From Scheffersomyces stipitis CBS 6054 (lineage: Eukaryota > Ascomycota > Pichiomycetes > Serinales > Debaryomycetaceae), in NCBI RefSeq assembly GCF_000209165.1, contig NC_009042.1, positions 1,550,001 to 1,614,000 on the forward strand: a DNA stretch of 64,000 nucleotides, in the 5' to 3' direction. The stretch's first letter is position 1. The number at the start of each line of letters is the position of its first letter. Positions 40,469 through 51,147 of this stretch are shown here, in pieces. Made by a program: the position numbers and the translations under genes. The notes below the pieces were generated by a model that saw nothing but the letters and a program-made list of their open reading frames with translations, did not search any database and had not been told where the DNA came from.

Positions 40469-43429
40469 ATGGAATTGTCTTCAGGGAACTTGTTGACTGT
40501 GCTCACGTTAGCCAGCGGTTCTGAGCGGAACCTCGAACAGCAGAATGCTGAAGCGCAATTGAAAAAATGGGAAGTCTCTTCTGGCTACCATTACTTGCTT
40601 CAGGAAATATATTTAAAGACAGAGGTCCCATTGCAGATCCGGTGGTTGGCTATTATCTGTTTCAAAAACGGAATTGACAAGTACTGGCGGTCTTCCAGGC
40701 AGTATGCTATCTCGAAAGAGGAAAAAGTGCAAATCCGGTCCCGAGTTTTCTACTTGCTTCATGAACAGAACAACCAGTTAACCGTCCAGAATGCCCATTC
40801 CGTGTCCAAAATAGCCAGGTTTGATTTCCCCAGTGAATGGCCAACGCTTCTCGATGACATTGCCAAGAGTTTGGACGAATTCGTGTTCAAATCCAACGAC
40901 TTGATTTCTACCAATAACATGTTGATAATCCTAAATAGAATTATCAAGACTATATCAATGGTGCGAATTGGCCGTGCTAGACATGCCATGCAAAGCAAGG
41001 CACCCATAATAGTTACCATCTTGATCAAATTGTACCAAAAGTTCTTTCAAGGCTGGACACAGAGTTTGGATCTCAGTTTGATGGAAATCTGTTATCTCTG
41101 TTTGAAGAACTTGAGACGTATCATTCCTGAAGGATTCGAACAGCCACATAAAAACCAAGATGTTTCTGAATTTCTTGCCTCTACAGTTGACCATTTGCAG
41201 CTGTTGATACAAGAACATGACAAATACTCCTCAGATTTGTTGGAAAGATACGTCAAATGCTACTGCAAATTGTATGTAACCATAATCAACAACAATCCTA
41301 CAAGTTTTGTCTTATTGCCCAGCTCGCAGAAGATCTTGACTACTTTCCTCACGTTGTTAGAGCAGAGAGCGGAGTTCATCTATAACAGCTCCGAAGAAAA
41401 CGACTTCTGGGAAATACTTGCATTGAAAGGTTTCGTAATCTTGAAGAAAATTATGGCTTACATTTTCAAAAAAGGTGCTATCACTTTGAAACAAAGAAAT
41501 GATAAAGTAGAAGTATCCAGTGCCATCGAGAAGTTGACCAAAGATTTCTTCACCCCAGACGTAATTCAGCATTTGTGTGAATTGGTAATAAATTGGTATC
41601 TTCGTTTGAAACCTTCGGACTTGGAAGGTTGGCTCTTAGAACCAGAAGAATGGGTCAACGAAGAATTGTCTACCAGTTGGGAATATCAGATACGTCCATG
41701 TGCTGAAAACTTCTATCAAGACTTGATTAGATACTTCCTGGATACTCTTACGGGCTATGTGATCAATAAGATCTCCTATGGACTTGTGGAGAATGAATCC
41801 GTGGATAGAATCTTGATGAAGGATGCCATCCTTTGCACTTTCCAATTGTCTTCGAGTGCCATTGCTAACAGTGTCAATTTTGATAACCTATTACACGAGG
41901 TATTCATTCCAGAGGGCCTAAAGAACGACCTAGTTGAGAACAAGATCTTGAAGAGAAGAATCTGTTTGATCATTGGTGAATGGGTGTCTGTGCAATGTTC
42001 GAGAGAAAGTAGGATCGATATATACAAGCTATTACTCAACTTCTTGCAGCCTACCAATCAGATCAACGATAAGGTTGTCAAAATTGCCTCCATTCAAACG
42101 CTCAGAGCTATTGTGAATGATTGGGATTTCAACAAACACGACTTCCAACCATTCTTGAACGACTTTGTCAAATTGCTCCTTAATTTATTAAACGAAATGA
42201 AACTTACGGAATCGAAATTATACATATTTAACACTTTGGCAGTCTTGATTGAAAGATGCAATCCTTTGATGGACTACCAAACATTGATAGATATTCTTAG
42301 AATCATACCGAGATACTGGGAATCCAGCTCTGTTGACAACGAACCCATTATCAAAAATTCGTTGTTACGAGCCTTGAAAAGTTTAACAATCTCATTGAAC
42401 GAGAACTCAGCCGAGACGCATGCCATTGCACTTCCATTGGTAAACAGCTGTTGTTCTGAATCTTCTGAATTATATTCGCTTTTGTCCGAGGACGGCTACG
42501 ACTTGTGGTTGTCTTTGTTGAAGTACTGTCCTCAGTCACAATTGAACAATAACCAGATCATGGAACTCTTTGAACTAATTCCAAGTGGACTTTTAAACTC
42601 TACTGAAATTCTTCCAACGATTTTATCAATTTTGAGAAGTTATTCATTGTACGCACCAGAGTTGTTTTCTAACAAGATTTCGTTGGAATTGTTCAGGGTC
42701 TTGGCTGGTTACTTGCCCAAGATGAGAGACGATGCCTTTGCTGTGTTTGTATCCCTTTTAGACATATTGTTGCTAGAGAACTCTTCTAACGAGTCCTTTA
42801 TCAACAATCTTCTTACCAGTGGATTATTTAGCGCCATGATTGATTACGTTCTAGACGATAATCAGAGTATCATCTTGTGCACCAAGATCTACTTGGTTCT
42901 CTCCAGATTGGCTAAGAACTCGCCAGAGGTGTTTTTCAGAATGTTGGATATTGCTTCAGTAGACGTAGAGAAATTCTTCAAGACCTGGCTCCAGTACTAC
43001 AACAACAACGGAAACCCACGTAACAAGAAGGTTAACTTGATGGCGCTCTTATCATTAACTGCATATGGTGTACCAAAGAATATTAAGGTAGCATTGGAGA
43101 TCCTGGCCGAGGTGGTGAAAAGAACCTTTTACTTCTTGGAAGAAATAAAAGAAAACGACAACGGAAGCTGCGAGGCCTACAATCTGGACTTCACATACGA
43201 GGACATTGACGACTATGCCTACTTGGATCCCGATATCAAGCCTCATGGTGAGAAGAACAGATATGGGCTCTTACTTGAAAAGATGGATCCTGTGTACAAG
43301 ACCAATCTTTTGGAGTACTTGAAAGAGACGATTATGTCGTTGAAGACACAGCTTCTGAACTCCGACTTTAACCAGTTGATGTCGTTAAATGATGGATATA
43401 CGCTTGATAAACTTCACGCGTTGACCTGA
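40469..43429 (+). CDS. KAP120: Karyopherin beta Kap120 (importin-11 type)
   Basis: The 986-residue protein is a HEAT-repeat importin beta. The importin-beta N-terminal domain is at about residues 25-100 (AEAQLKKWEVSSGYHYLLQEIY, then LQIRWLAIICFKNGIDKYWRS), and similarity to yeast Kap120 runs the full length, for example KKGAITLKQRNDK, LRLKPSDLEGWLLEPEEWVNEE, YQIRPCAENFYQDL and LLSEDGYDLW. Kap120 carries cargo such as Rpf1 and Swi6 into the nucleus and helps 60S assembly. It is slightly shorter than the yeast protein (1,032), mainly near the C-terminus. No intron was seen. Confidence 0.94.
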   Translation: MELSSGNLLTVLTLASGSERNLEQQNAEAQLKKWEVSSGYHYLLQEIYLKTEVPLQIRWLAIICFKNGIDKYWRSSRQYAISKEEKVQIRSRVFYLLHEQNNQLTVQNAHSVSKIARFDFPSEWPTLLDDIAKSLDEFVFKSNDLISTNNMLIILNRIIKTISMVRIGRARHAMQSKAPIIVTILIKLYQKFFQGWTQSLDLSLMEICYLCLKNLRRIIPEGFEQPHKNQDVSEFLASTVDHLQLLIQEHDKYSSDLLERYVKCYCKLYVTIINNNPTSFVLLPSSQKILTTFLTLLEQRAEFIYNSSEENDFWEILALKGFVILKKIMAYIFKKGAITLKQRNDKVEVSSAIEKLTKDFFTPDVIQHLCELVINWYLRLKPSDLEGWLLEPEEWVNEELSTSWEYQIRPCAENFYQDLIRYFLDTLTGYVINKISYGLVENESVDRILMKDAILCTFQLSSSAIANSVNFDNLLHEVFIPEGLKNDLVENKILKRRICLIIGEWVSVQCSRESRIDIYKLLLNFLQPTNQINDKVVKIASIQTLRAIVNDWDFNKHDFQPFLNDFVKLLLNLLNEMKLTESKLYIFNTLAVLIERCNPLMDYQTLIDILRIIPRYWESSSVDNEPIIKNSLLRALKSLTISLNENSAETHAIALPLVNSCCSESSELYSLLSEDGYDLWLSLLKYCPQSQLNNNQIMELFELIPSGLLNSTEILPTILSILRSYSLYAPELFSNKISLELFRVLAGYLPKMRDDAFAVFVSLLDILLLENSSNESFINNLLTSGLFSAMIDYVLDDNQSIILCTKIYLVLSRLAKNSPEVFFRMLDIASVDVEKFFKTWLQYYNNNGNPRNKKVNLMALLSLTAYGVPKNIKVALEILAEVVKRTFYFLEEIKENDNGSCEAYNLDFTYEDIDDYAYLDPDIKPHGEKNRYGLLLEKMDPVYKTNLLEYLKETIMSLKTQLLNSDFNQLMSLNDGYTLDKLHALT

Positions 43430-43688
43430 ATGAAAATATATATAAAATACACATAATGCATTATGTATGTAATTCATACTATAGCTATCTCGTATTGTAA
43501 CTCACAATCTTGGAAGTCTTGAAGTCACATGATCAACTGCACTTGACCCCATGCTCTCCAGTGGCGATCTGAGATTAACTGAAAAGTGAAAGTGAAGAAT
43601 AGGAAGAATCAAAGAGTATTCATCTACGCTCTATCATATTTTTGGCTTTTTGCCTGCTTTTTTCTGATTCCACTCTATTTTCACCACA

Positions 43689-44588
43689 ATGTTCAGAAAC
43701 AACTACGACAACGACTCCGTAACATACTCTCCTACCGGCAGGTTGTTCCAGGTAGAATATGCCTTAGAGGCAATTAAACAGGGTAGTGCAGCTGTGGGAC
43801 TCTCGTCGAAGAACCATGTTGTGTTGGTGGCATTGAAGCGTAATGCGGAGGAATTGGGTTCCTACCAGAAGAAGATCATCAAGGTGGATACCCATATGGG
43901 AATTGCATTGGCTGGTTTGGCCCCTGATGCAAGAGTATTATCGAACTACTTGAGAAAGCAGGCCATGTCTTCTAGAATGATTTTCAACAGACCATTGCTG
44001 ACTTCGAAAGCTGTTTTGTCAATTGCTGATAAGGCCCAGGAGAACACCCAGTCGTACGGATCTAGACCGTACGGAGTGGGGTTGTTGGTTTCAGGCTACG
44101 ACGAGACCGGGGCACATCTTTATGAGTTCCAACCTTCTGGATCTGTGTTGGAATACTATGGAGCTGCCATTGGGGCAAGATCTCAAGCAGCCAGAACATA
44201 TTTGGAAAGAAATTTGGACACCATCCGCGAAAGCGACACCGTAGAGCTGTTGATTGTACACGGATTGAACGCATTGAGAGACACTTTGTCGCAAGATGTG
44301 GAATTGACATTCAAGAATACATCTGTGAGTGTAGTCGGTAAGGACATAGACTTCACCATATATGATGATGAAGACGTCCAACAATGGTTGGACAAGTTGG
44401 ACTCGGTGTCGAATGCAAGAAACAGAGAAGAGGACGACGGAGCCGATGAAGAGGTTGCCGAAGAAACCGCTGCTACCGATGAAGCTGTAACATCCACTAC
44501 TGGTACTGGTGCAGCTTCTACCGACGCTGCTTCTGGAAACGATGCACCTGCTCCATCGACAGACGACAGAATGGAAACTGACGAATAA
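43689..44588 (+). CDS. PRE5: 20S proteasome alpha-6 subunit Pre5
   Basis: The 299-residue protein is the alpha-6 subunit of the 20S core. MFRNNYDNDSVTYSPTGRLFQVEYALEAIKQGS is the alpha-subunit signature and matches yeast Pre5 closely, as do LAGLAPDARVLSNYLR, NTQSYGSRPYGVGLL and GAAIGARSQAARTYLER. It lacks a catalytic N-terminal Thr, as alpha subunits do. After about residue 240 it has an acidic Glu/Ala/Thr/Ser tail of some 60 residues not present in S. cerevisiae Pre5 (234 residues). TTTTGCCTGC at 43648-43657, the reverse of a GCAGGCAAAA sequence, resembles the Rpn4 site reported in Candida but lies only 31 bases before the ATG. Confidence 0.95.
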   Translation: MFRNNYDNDSVTYSPTGRLFQVEYALEAIKQGSAAVGLSSKNHVVLVALKRNAEELGSYQKKIIKVDTHMGIALAGLAPDARVLSNYLRKQAMSSRMIFNRPLLTSKAVLSIADKAQENTQSYGSRPYGVGLLVSGYDETGAHLYEFQPSGSVLEYYGAAIGARSQAARTYLERNLDTIRESDTVELLIVHGLNALRDTLSQDVELTFKNTSVSVVGKDIDFTIYDDEDVQQWLDKLDSVSNARNREEDDGADEEVAEETAATDEAVTSTTGTGAASTDAASGNDAPAPSTDDRMETDE

Positions 44589-44862
44589 ATAGTATAGAAA
44601 AGTGTACAATAGAATGTATCCGAAGATTGATGTAAAGAATTGAAGAATGCAAGAATCAATGTAACGAAGAATGCATAAAATTTACAGAATCCAAAAAAAT
44701 TCATACGTTGAACTTACAGCATTGCAATAAAGTGAACAAAGAGACGAAAGTATGTATCCAAGAAAGTATCAATAAAATGTATCTATTGAATGTATGGCGC
44801 CAACAAAAGATGGTGCATCGTAGACTGGTCTACTTAACTATGTACAAGTATACCTATTTAAA

Positions 44863-46815
44863 TTATACATTCTTCTGCTGTTCCTGTTGCTTGGCAGCTA
44901 CTTTTCTAATTGCCTGGAGACATTCGTTTTGCATGGCATTGACCTCTTCATTGAGAACAACAGGGTCGTGAAGAATTTTATTCTCTCTGATATCATTGAT
45001 CTTGACTCTGATGGCATCTTTCTTAGCCGATATCGACTCTCTTTCTATCTGTTCCATCAATTCTCCAAATTGGGCAAGCGCATTGTCTGTGTCGGTGCAT
45101 AATATTTCAGCTCTTGAAGCATGTTCGTAGTATTTCCGAAGCTTTTCGTCAAGAAGTTTGTTCTTCTCGCTTTCCTCTAGAATACGCTTTACTTCTTCTT
45201 CTGAAAGTCCGGTTTCGCCTGAAACCTGGATGGAAACAGTGTTAGGCTTATTATAGAACTCCAGGTCTTTGGGATATGGTGTCTTATCAGTGGCTGTTAC
45301 ATTGATGATTCCATCAGCATCAATTTGAAAGTTGACGGCTATTTGTGGAGTACCCTTGGGCCCAAGAGGAATATTGGATAATTTGAAGTTTCCTATCAAT
45401 TTGTTGTCTTTGACAAGAGATCTTTCGCCCTGGTATACTCTAATTTCCACACCAGTTTGTCCGTCTACAGCAGTCGAAAATATCTGTTCTTTCTTTACAG
45501 GCACCGCCGAGTTTCTGGGAATTAATGGACTGAAAATACCACCGTAAGTTTCTATACCTAAAGACAAGGGAGTCACATCCAATAAGATCACATCCTTTAT
45601 CTGACCAGACAAAACAGCACCTTGGATAGCCGCACCAAGAGCAACTGCTTCGTCTGGATTTACAGCCGTGTTGGGCTTCTTATTGAACAACTCTTCTACA
45701 ACCTTTCTCAATTTTGGCATTCTGGTCATTCCACCAACCAAAATAACCTCGTCGATATCCTTAATTTTCAACTCGGCATCTCTAATACATCTCTTGACTG
45801 GATCGATGGTTTTATTGATCAAATGCAAAGACATTTGATCCAACTCATCCTCGGTCAACTTGATACTGATGTGTTTATCTTTGACAATGAATGGAATGTT
45901 GATCTCTGTTTCTTTGACATGAGAAAGCTCGATCTTGGCCTTTTCTGCTGCTTCTCTAATTCTCTGAACAGCGAACCTATCATTCAGCAAATCGAGTCCG
46001 CCGTTCTCTTTTTTAAACGTATCCAAGATATAGTTCAAGAGAAGGATGTCAAAGTCCTCACCTCCCAAATGGGTGTTTCCATTAGTGGCTCTGACTTCAA
46101 ATACGCCGTCTTCTATGTCCAAGATAGAGATATCAAACGTACCTCCTCCTAAGTCAAACACCGCAACAATTCCGTCGCTCTGTTTCTTGTCTATACCGTA
46201 AGCCAAAGCAGCAGCCGTAGGTTCATTTACTACGCGCAATACGTCTAAGCCTACGAGTTTGCCAGACTTCTTGGTAGCCAGTCTCTGGGCATCGTTGAAA
46301 TATGCCGGCACAGTCACTACAGCATGCTTGATAGGTAACTTATCTTTGCTGAGATTGCTTTCCGCTACCTCTTTCATTTTCTTCAAGATTAAAGCACTGA
46401 TCTGAGGCGGAGACATCTGTTTCCCATACGTAGTGCTTAACCAGGCGTCTCCATTAGAATGAGGGAAAATCTTATAGGGAACATTCTTCAAGTCACGTTG
46501 GACTTCGTCGTCTTCGTATTTACGGCCAATGAGTCTCTTGGTGGCAAAAAAAGTGTTTTCCGGGTTAATGGCTGCTTGCCTCTTAGCTGCTAATCCTACT
46601 AGAACTTCCTCATCTTGTCCTCGCTTGGAGAAAGATACTATAGAAGGTGTGGTTCTTCCCCCCTCTTCGTTTTCCAAGATCTTTGCTTCTCCACCTTCCA
46701 CAATTGCCACAGCAGAATTGGTAGTTCCCAAGTCTATACCAATCACTGAATGGAATTTCCGCTGAAAAATCCGACTTGCTAGCAGGATCTGCCTTGGGAG
46801 ACTTGTTCTGAGCAT
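44863..46815 (-). CDS. SSQ1: Mitochondrial Hsp70 Ssq1
   Basis: The 650-residue protein is a mitochondrial Hsp70. A short Arg-rich presequence (about residues 1-20) precedes [19 protein letters not shown]; the ATPase domain has [19 protein letters not shown], and the substrate domain has [17 protein letters not shown]. Compared with Ssc1 the C-terminal lid is strongly diverged and lacks the usual Asn/Gly-rich tail, which favours Ssq1, the Hsp70 specialised for Fe-S cluster transfer from Isu1 with Jac1. Residues that usually vary only in Ssq1-type proteins (for example [12 protein letters not shown]) also differ. A second, divergent Ssc1 copy is the alternative; a tree would settle it. Confidence 0.82.
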   Translation of the reverse strand: MLRTSLPRQILLASRIFQRKFHSVIGIDLGTTNSAVAIVEGGEAKILENEEGGRTTPSIVSFSKRGQDEEVLVGLAAKRQAAINPENTFFATKRLIGRKYEDDEVQRDLKNVPYKIFPHSNGDAWLSTTYGKQMSPPQISALILKKMKEVAESNLSKDKLPIKHAVVTVPAYFNDAQRLATKKSGKLVGLDVLRVVNEPTAAALAYGIDKKQSDGIVAVFDLGGGTFDISILDIEDGVFEVRATNGNTHLGGEDFDILLLNYILDTFKKENGGLDLLNDRFAVQRIREAAEKAKIELSHVKETEINIPFIVKDKHISIKLTEDELDQMSLHLINKTIDPVKRCIRDAELKIKDIDEVILVGGMTRMPKLRKVVEELFNKKPNTAVNPDEAVALGAAIQGAVLSGQIKDVILLDVTPLSLGIETYGGIFSPLIPRNSAVPVKKEQIFSTAVDGQTGVEIRVYQGERSLVKDNKLIGNFKLSNIPLGPKGTPQIAVNFQIDADGIINVTATDKTPYPKDLEFYNKPNTVSIQVSGETGLSEEEVKRILEESEKNKLLDEKLRKYYEHASRAEILCTDTDNALAQFGELMEQIERESISAKKDAIRVKINDIRENKILHDPVVLNEEVNAMQNECLQAIRKVAAKQQEQQKNV

Positions 46816-47427
46816 TCTGAAATTGATATTCTATTATGAAAGTGAAAGAACCTTTTAAATAACTTTTATAGAGAAAAGTGTATATGTAATACAGACAACT
46901 CTTCTATAAAGTCAATAATGAACTTATCTCAAAAGAATTGTCTTTAAAGGCCATTTCGTTCTTGACCCCAGAGAATTCGCAGAATCGCATTTTGGCATAT
47001 TATCCATATTGGATCTGAAAAAATGACCGACTGCACAGTATAGCTAACGGAGAAGGGTTCCTAATTCTATTGTGTACTTTCCTGGCCCTTCTGTCTTGTG
47101 ATAGGGTCTATTGTCTATCATTATTTGGCTTTGGAATAGGCAGTGCTAAATTAGTAGCTTCTGTGTCAATTTAAAAGAAATACAACATATTCTGTGAGTC
47201 TGATTTTTCGGACTATGTTCGGATTTGGGTGCAAAATTCTAAATGAATATTTGCATGCAGCTTATTCTAGGTATACCGAAATGTATTTGTACGGCTACTT
47301 AACCTACACAATCTACACTGGATTTCATAAATCATAAATTATATAACTCGGGCAAAGGTTTCTATTATATACATTTTAAGAATTGAATATCGTTTCTAAT
47401 TCAGAATCTATCTTAGCCCAACTATAG
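46816..47427. other. SSQ1 promoter and F-box gene 3' region
   Basis: The 612 bases are AT-rich with no coding frame or RNA gene that I can recognise. Confidence 0.6.
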
Positions 47428-49317
47428 TCAGTAACCAATGGGATAGAATCTGATGAATTCTCCATAAAGTTCTATACCTTCGAAGTATAACAATCCAAGA
47501 ATATCTAAGCGGATTGCCCCAAGTAACTGCCTGAATAAAGTGATATCTCCAACAGGAAAACGAGTAAGCTTAACCGACTCGCTTCTATAAATACTGTAGT
47601 GTCCATTATTCAATAACGTGAAAAGCAAATCGGGCTCATCCTGTTTACTCCCTAAAATAATGGCAGGTTCGCATGTTCTGGAGTGAAAAATAGCTTGTCC
47701 ATTCAAGATACTACTCGATAAGCAAGGACAGGTATTCTCTCTTACTTTTTGAAAGGATATGACTCCGTCAGTATTGTCTAACAAGTCGATTCCTTTGGCG
47801 AAAAAATGCGATGAAGGTATCCCCTTAGAGAGCTTGAGGTGCTCGACTAGGGAAGGCTGGTATTTGCCAAAGTTTTGGTATATTGTGTTCAAGTGAATGA
47901 AATTGTTAGACTTTAGCAATACTTGCTTGAGATCCTTTCCGTCATAGACATAGTCGATCTCACTACTCTCACGTTCATATTGTCCAGCAATCAAATGACA
48001 AAGTACCTTTGCGAACATGAAATCGTCGGGACTGACAAAAGCACTATTTGGCCTGAGCCATAGTTCTGCTGAGTAGTTTTCTTTGTAGAAATTTGACAAT
48101 GAATGAAATACGTTCATGTCCTTGAAATAGTCGACTACGTATTTCTCGTTCACAGGGTCTATATAACTGTTCCTCTCATTAAGGCGATTCATTCTGGCAA
48201 GAACCAGAAGAAATTCTTTTACAGTGAACACCTCAATCTCATAGCATCTCCCGGACACGTAGGTAGGTCTTAGTAGACATAGGATATCACCAATGCGGAT
48301 GAAACTCTTTGTTAAAGTAACACGGCAGTTGGTGACCCTCTTCTCGTTAATGACTATATGAAAGTCTGACAAGAATTCTTCTATCACACGTCCAAGGATC
48401 GCCATTACTACGAAACTGGAACCTTTGGAGATATCTGAATACAAGCTCAAGATGTTGAAGTCTTCAAAATAATCGTACGGATTGTAGGTATCTACGTCTG
48501 ATGGGCAATGTGGCATTTGGGTAGTAGTCTTTATGGAAAAATGTGAGTAGCAGGTTTCGATTACTCTTTTAACAAATAGCTTAAATGCCCTGCTATCTTT
48601 GAAAGTAAGGATGTCCTCCTTCATGCCATTCATTAATGTGAAACTTTTGAATTTCTGTAGCTCCAATTCAGGTCGCAAGTTCCGACGGAGAGTATTTCTG
48701 ATCTGCTGCAATTTTATAGTTCGGTTTCTCACCAAATTCGGATTGGGACCCATTAAGAGTGCAATTCTGAAACATATAGCCTCAACTCTAAAGGCACTGG
48801 GTTCGGAACATACGGAAATCGGTGTCAAGTGCTCAATCGCTATACGGACAGTTTGTGCCTTTATCAAATTTACAAGAAGCGATAGTTTCGAGATATCTAT
48901 GGATCCACCCAAAGAGACAAATTCAGACTCTGATTTATCTACAAGTTTCTCAAACAAGTTTTGAAGTATAGGAATGTAATGATTGTCGTTGGCAAATTTA
49001 TCGAGAAATACGCCTATATTTGTAGTTCCTCGGGGTGAATACTTCGACAACCTTGAAGCCAATTTCTTTTGCTTCTTGAACATTTGCATTGACAAGTCAT
49101 GCCACGACGTGTAGGGCACATAGTTCTCGGAATATAATTCGTAATCGTTTAGAACATTTCCCCAGTGGTGGTCGTATATAGTTTTCCAGGCATATCCATT
49201 TCTTGATTGAGAAAGCGATTTGCAGGTGAGAGACAAATTGATGATATCTTGGATTTCGAGGGAGCCCAAGAAGATCACACGGTTGAGGATATCAACCGGT
49301 AGATCGGATATGGGCAT
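47428..49317 (-). CDS. F-box protein of unknown target
   Basis: The 629-residue protein begins with an F-box at about residues 1-45 (ISDLPVDILNRVIFLGSLEIQDIINLSLTCKSLSQSRNGYAWKTIY read as the Leu-Pro start and the final Trp), so it should dock Skp1 in an SCF ubiquitin ligase. The long middle is helical with no WD40 or LRR pattern. The last 100 residues (from NTCPCLSSS to the C-terminus) are beta-rich and could be a YccV-like domain of the FBXO21 type; this is tentative. It is divergent from TAN1 with only 209 bases between starts. I cannot assign an orthologue. Confidence 0.75.
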   Translation of the reverse strand: MPISDLPVDILNRVIFLGSLEIQDIINLSLTCKSLSQSRNGYAWKTIYDHHWGNVLNDYELYSENYVPYTSWHDLSMQMFKKQKKLASRLSKYSPRGTTNIGVFLDKFANDNHYIPILQNLFEKLVDKSESEFVSLGGSIDISKLSLLVNLIKAQTVRIAIEHLTPISVCSEPSAFRVEAICFRIALLMGPNPNLVRNRTIKLQQIRNTLRRNLRPELELQKFKSFTLMNGMKEDILTFKDSRAFKLFVKRVIETCYSHFSIKTTTQMPHCPSDVDTYNPYDYFEDFNILSLYSDISKGSSFVVMAILGRVIEEFLSDFHIVINEKRVTNCRVTLTKSFIRIGDILCLLRPTYVSGRCYEIEVFTVKEFLLVLARMNRLNERNSYIDPVNEKYVVDYFKDMNVFHSLSNFYKENYSAELWLRPNSAFVSPDDFMFAKVLCHLIAGQYERESSEIDYVYDGKDLKQVLLKSNNFIHLNTIYQNFGKYQPSLVEHLKLSKGIPSSHFFAKGIDLLDNTDGVISFQKVRENTCPCLSSSILNGQAIFHSRTCEPAIILGSKQDEPDLLFTLLNNGHYSIYRSESVKLTRFPVGDITLFRQLLGAIRLDILGLLYFEGIELYGEFIRFYPIGY

Positions 49318-49526
49318 GCTTTGAATTGCTGGAGCTGCTCACATAAAGTGGAGGAGCTCTTATTGAATCGGAATTATTCTCATTTTGAGATAAATATACG
49401 AGGCGAGATGTTCCACATAGTCGCACCGAATATTTTATAGTATGGAGTGAAAAATTAGACCCATCATGATCTACGACTAAATGAATTCGTTCTTCACTAA
49501 GATATTTCTTAAAAAGCACTACTAGA

Positions 49527-50441
49527 ATGGGCAAAAGAAAGTCCGGAGACAAGGGAAGCGGTGGAAAGAGCAAGAAGTTCAAAGCTAGCGGCTTCATCGA
49601 CCCACATACTACTGGTGTATATGCTACATGCAACAGACACAAGGAACAAGCCTGTAGAAAAGAGTTGATGAACTTGTTTGAAGAGAAGATAGGCGAATAT
49701 TTTGACTTAGAGAATGGAGACAACTCGGAGGATGAAGGGCAGCAAGACGAGGACAAAGAGCTTTCGATAGAAGAACAGATACAGAAGGAGTTGGAAGGAT
49801 TGAAGGAAGTCAAAGGTACCAAGAAAGAGCTTCTCAAGCCTATCGAGTTAGACTGCGAATGTCTTGTCTTTATAAAAACCAGACGTCCTATTGATCCCGA
49901 AGTGTTGGTAGAACGCATATGTCAAGAGAGTTACGAATCAAAGATCAAGAATACGAGATACACCCAAAAACTTACACCGGTGACTTTTTCTGTGAGTCCT
50001 ACGAAGGAAGAGTTGAAGAAACTAGCCCTGAGAGTGCTTGCTCCACATTTCCATAAGCCCGAGGGCCAGGAACCTATCAAATTTGCTATTCAGGTGTCAA
50101 GACGTAACTTCAATGCCATGCCCAAGGATGAGATCATAAAGTCAATTGCAGAAAGTGTAGGTAGAGATCATGGCCACTCTGTAGACTTGAAGAACTACGA
50201 TAAGATTATCTTGGTAGAATGCTACAAGACTTCCATTGGTATGAGTGTAGCCAACAACTACTTGAAGTACGATAAGTTCAACTTGCAGCAGATCTTTGAA
50301 AAAGGTGTAAATAAGGACGATACTAATATCTACAGTAGAGTTGGCAAGGGTACTGAAAAGAAGAACGTAAAGAGTGACAAAGAGAATGGAGAGAAAGACT
50401 CTGTTTCTGTAACCACGACAGATGTGGAACAAGAAAAATAG
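49527..50441 (+). CDS. TAN1: tRNA acetylation factor Tan1 (THUMP domain)
   Basis: The 304-residue protein matches Tan1, the adaptor that helps Kre33 make N4-acetylcytidine at position 12 of tRNA-Leu and tRNA-Ser. It starts with a Lys/Gly-rich tail (MGKRKSGDKGSGGKSKKFK), then GVYATCNRHKEQACRKELMNLFEE, an acidic linker at about 65-80, and a THUMP domain at about residues 135-250 (IKFAIQVSRRNFNAMPKDEIIKSIAESVG, then KIILVECYKTSIGMSV). The end is charged and disordered. The ATG at 49527 gives the expected basic N-terminus. Confidence 0.92.
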   Translation: MGKRKSGDKGSGGKSKKFKASGFIDPHTTGVYATCNRHKEQACRKELMNLFEEKIGEYFDLENGDNSEDEGQQDEDKELSIEEQIQKELEGLKEVKGTKKELLKPIELDCECLVFIKTRRPIDPEVLVERICQESYESKIKNTRYTQKLTPVTFSVSPTKEELKKLALRVLAPHFHKPEGQEPIKFAIQVSRRNFNAMPKDEIIKSIAESVGRDHGHSVDLKNYDKIILVECYKTSIGMSVANNYLKYDKFNLQQIFEKGVNKDDTNIYSRVGKGTEKKNVKSDKENGEKDSVSVTTTDVEQEK

Positions 50442-50500
50442 CAAAAGGAAAACTAATTGTTGTATTATACATATATGAATCGCATGGCATCGTACATAGT

Positions 50501-51025
50501 CTAATAAAAAGACAACCTTTCATCAAAAGACTTCAACTCTTTCCAGGCAAGCCAATCTGCCTCTGTGTTAGGAATGAGTCCCATGGTATATAACTTGTAG
50601 ATCCCAATAGACATGTTAAGTAACTGGAAGAAAACAAATCCCAATTTGGCCAATAATATATTGGACGAGTTTTTCTTAGTGATCAAACCTTTGAAAGTGT
50701 CGTTGGTTTCTGTGAAAATGGCTTTCAAAGGGTTCCACAATAACATTAATGTCATAGTCATTGGAATGATCTGTAACGAGTTACCAGTCATATAACTCAT
50801 GATGGCATTCATCGGTATGGACTTAGCAGGACCAGTTGCCAACTCCCATGCCTTTTTTACCTTCAATTCCTCCATCTGCTCATCACCGTTCTTGAACAGA
50901 ACCTTCTTAGTCTTACCTGAAGCAGATTTTCCATCCTGACCAAACCCTGGAGGGAGCACCAAGGGCTTCTTTGTAGATTTTGGTGTAGCCACAATTTCTG
51001 GCTTCGTTATTTCGGTATATGACAT
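50501..51025 (-). CDS. EMC4: ER membrane protein complex subunit 4
   Basis: The 174-residue protein is Emc4 (DUF1077), a subunit of the EMC insertase that places tail-anchored and multipass proteins into the ER membrane. The conserved core KKAWELATGPAKSIPMNAIMSYMTGNSLQIIPM (about residues 58-90) and MGLIPNTEADWLAWK near the end match yeast Emc4. There are two main hydrophobic segments, about 83-105 and 124-148. LPPGFGQ in the N-terminus matches the yeast PPGFEG region. Its start lies 122 bases from the retrotransposon's 5' LTR, so the promoter shared with VPS55 is split by the insertion. Confidence 0.93.
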   Translation of the reverse strand: MSYTEITKPEIVATPKSTKKPLVLPPGFGQDGKSASGKTKKVLFKNGDEQMEELKVKKAWELATGPAKSIPMNAIMSYMTGNSLQIIPMTMTLMLLWNPLKAIFTETNDTFKGLITKKNSSNILLAKLGFVFFQLLNMSIGIYKLYTMGLIPNTEADWLAWKELKSFDERLSFY

Positions 51026-51147
51026 TTGTATAATTGCACTATAAGTGGAAGAGAATTATCGAAGTTGTAATTGTAGTTGAATGGATTATATAATTAGCAC
51101 AAGATCTGTCTATACCTGTTCAATTCTATTCATTACTTTTGGTAGAG

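Noticed and set aside
44091..44704. Two minus-strand frames of 172-173 codons opposite PRE5
   Set aside because: They are shadows of the PRE5 coding sequence and its acidic tail, with no protein features.
49292..49918. 208-codon minus-strand frame across the TAN1 start
   Set aside because: It is antisense to TAN1 and overlaps the F-box gene start; it is Ser/Leu-rich as shadows of Lys/Glu-rich frames are.
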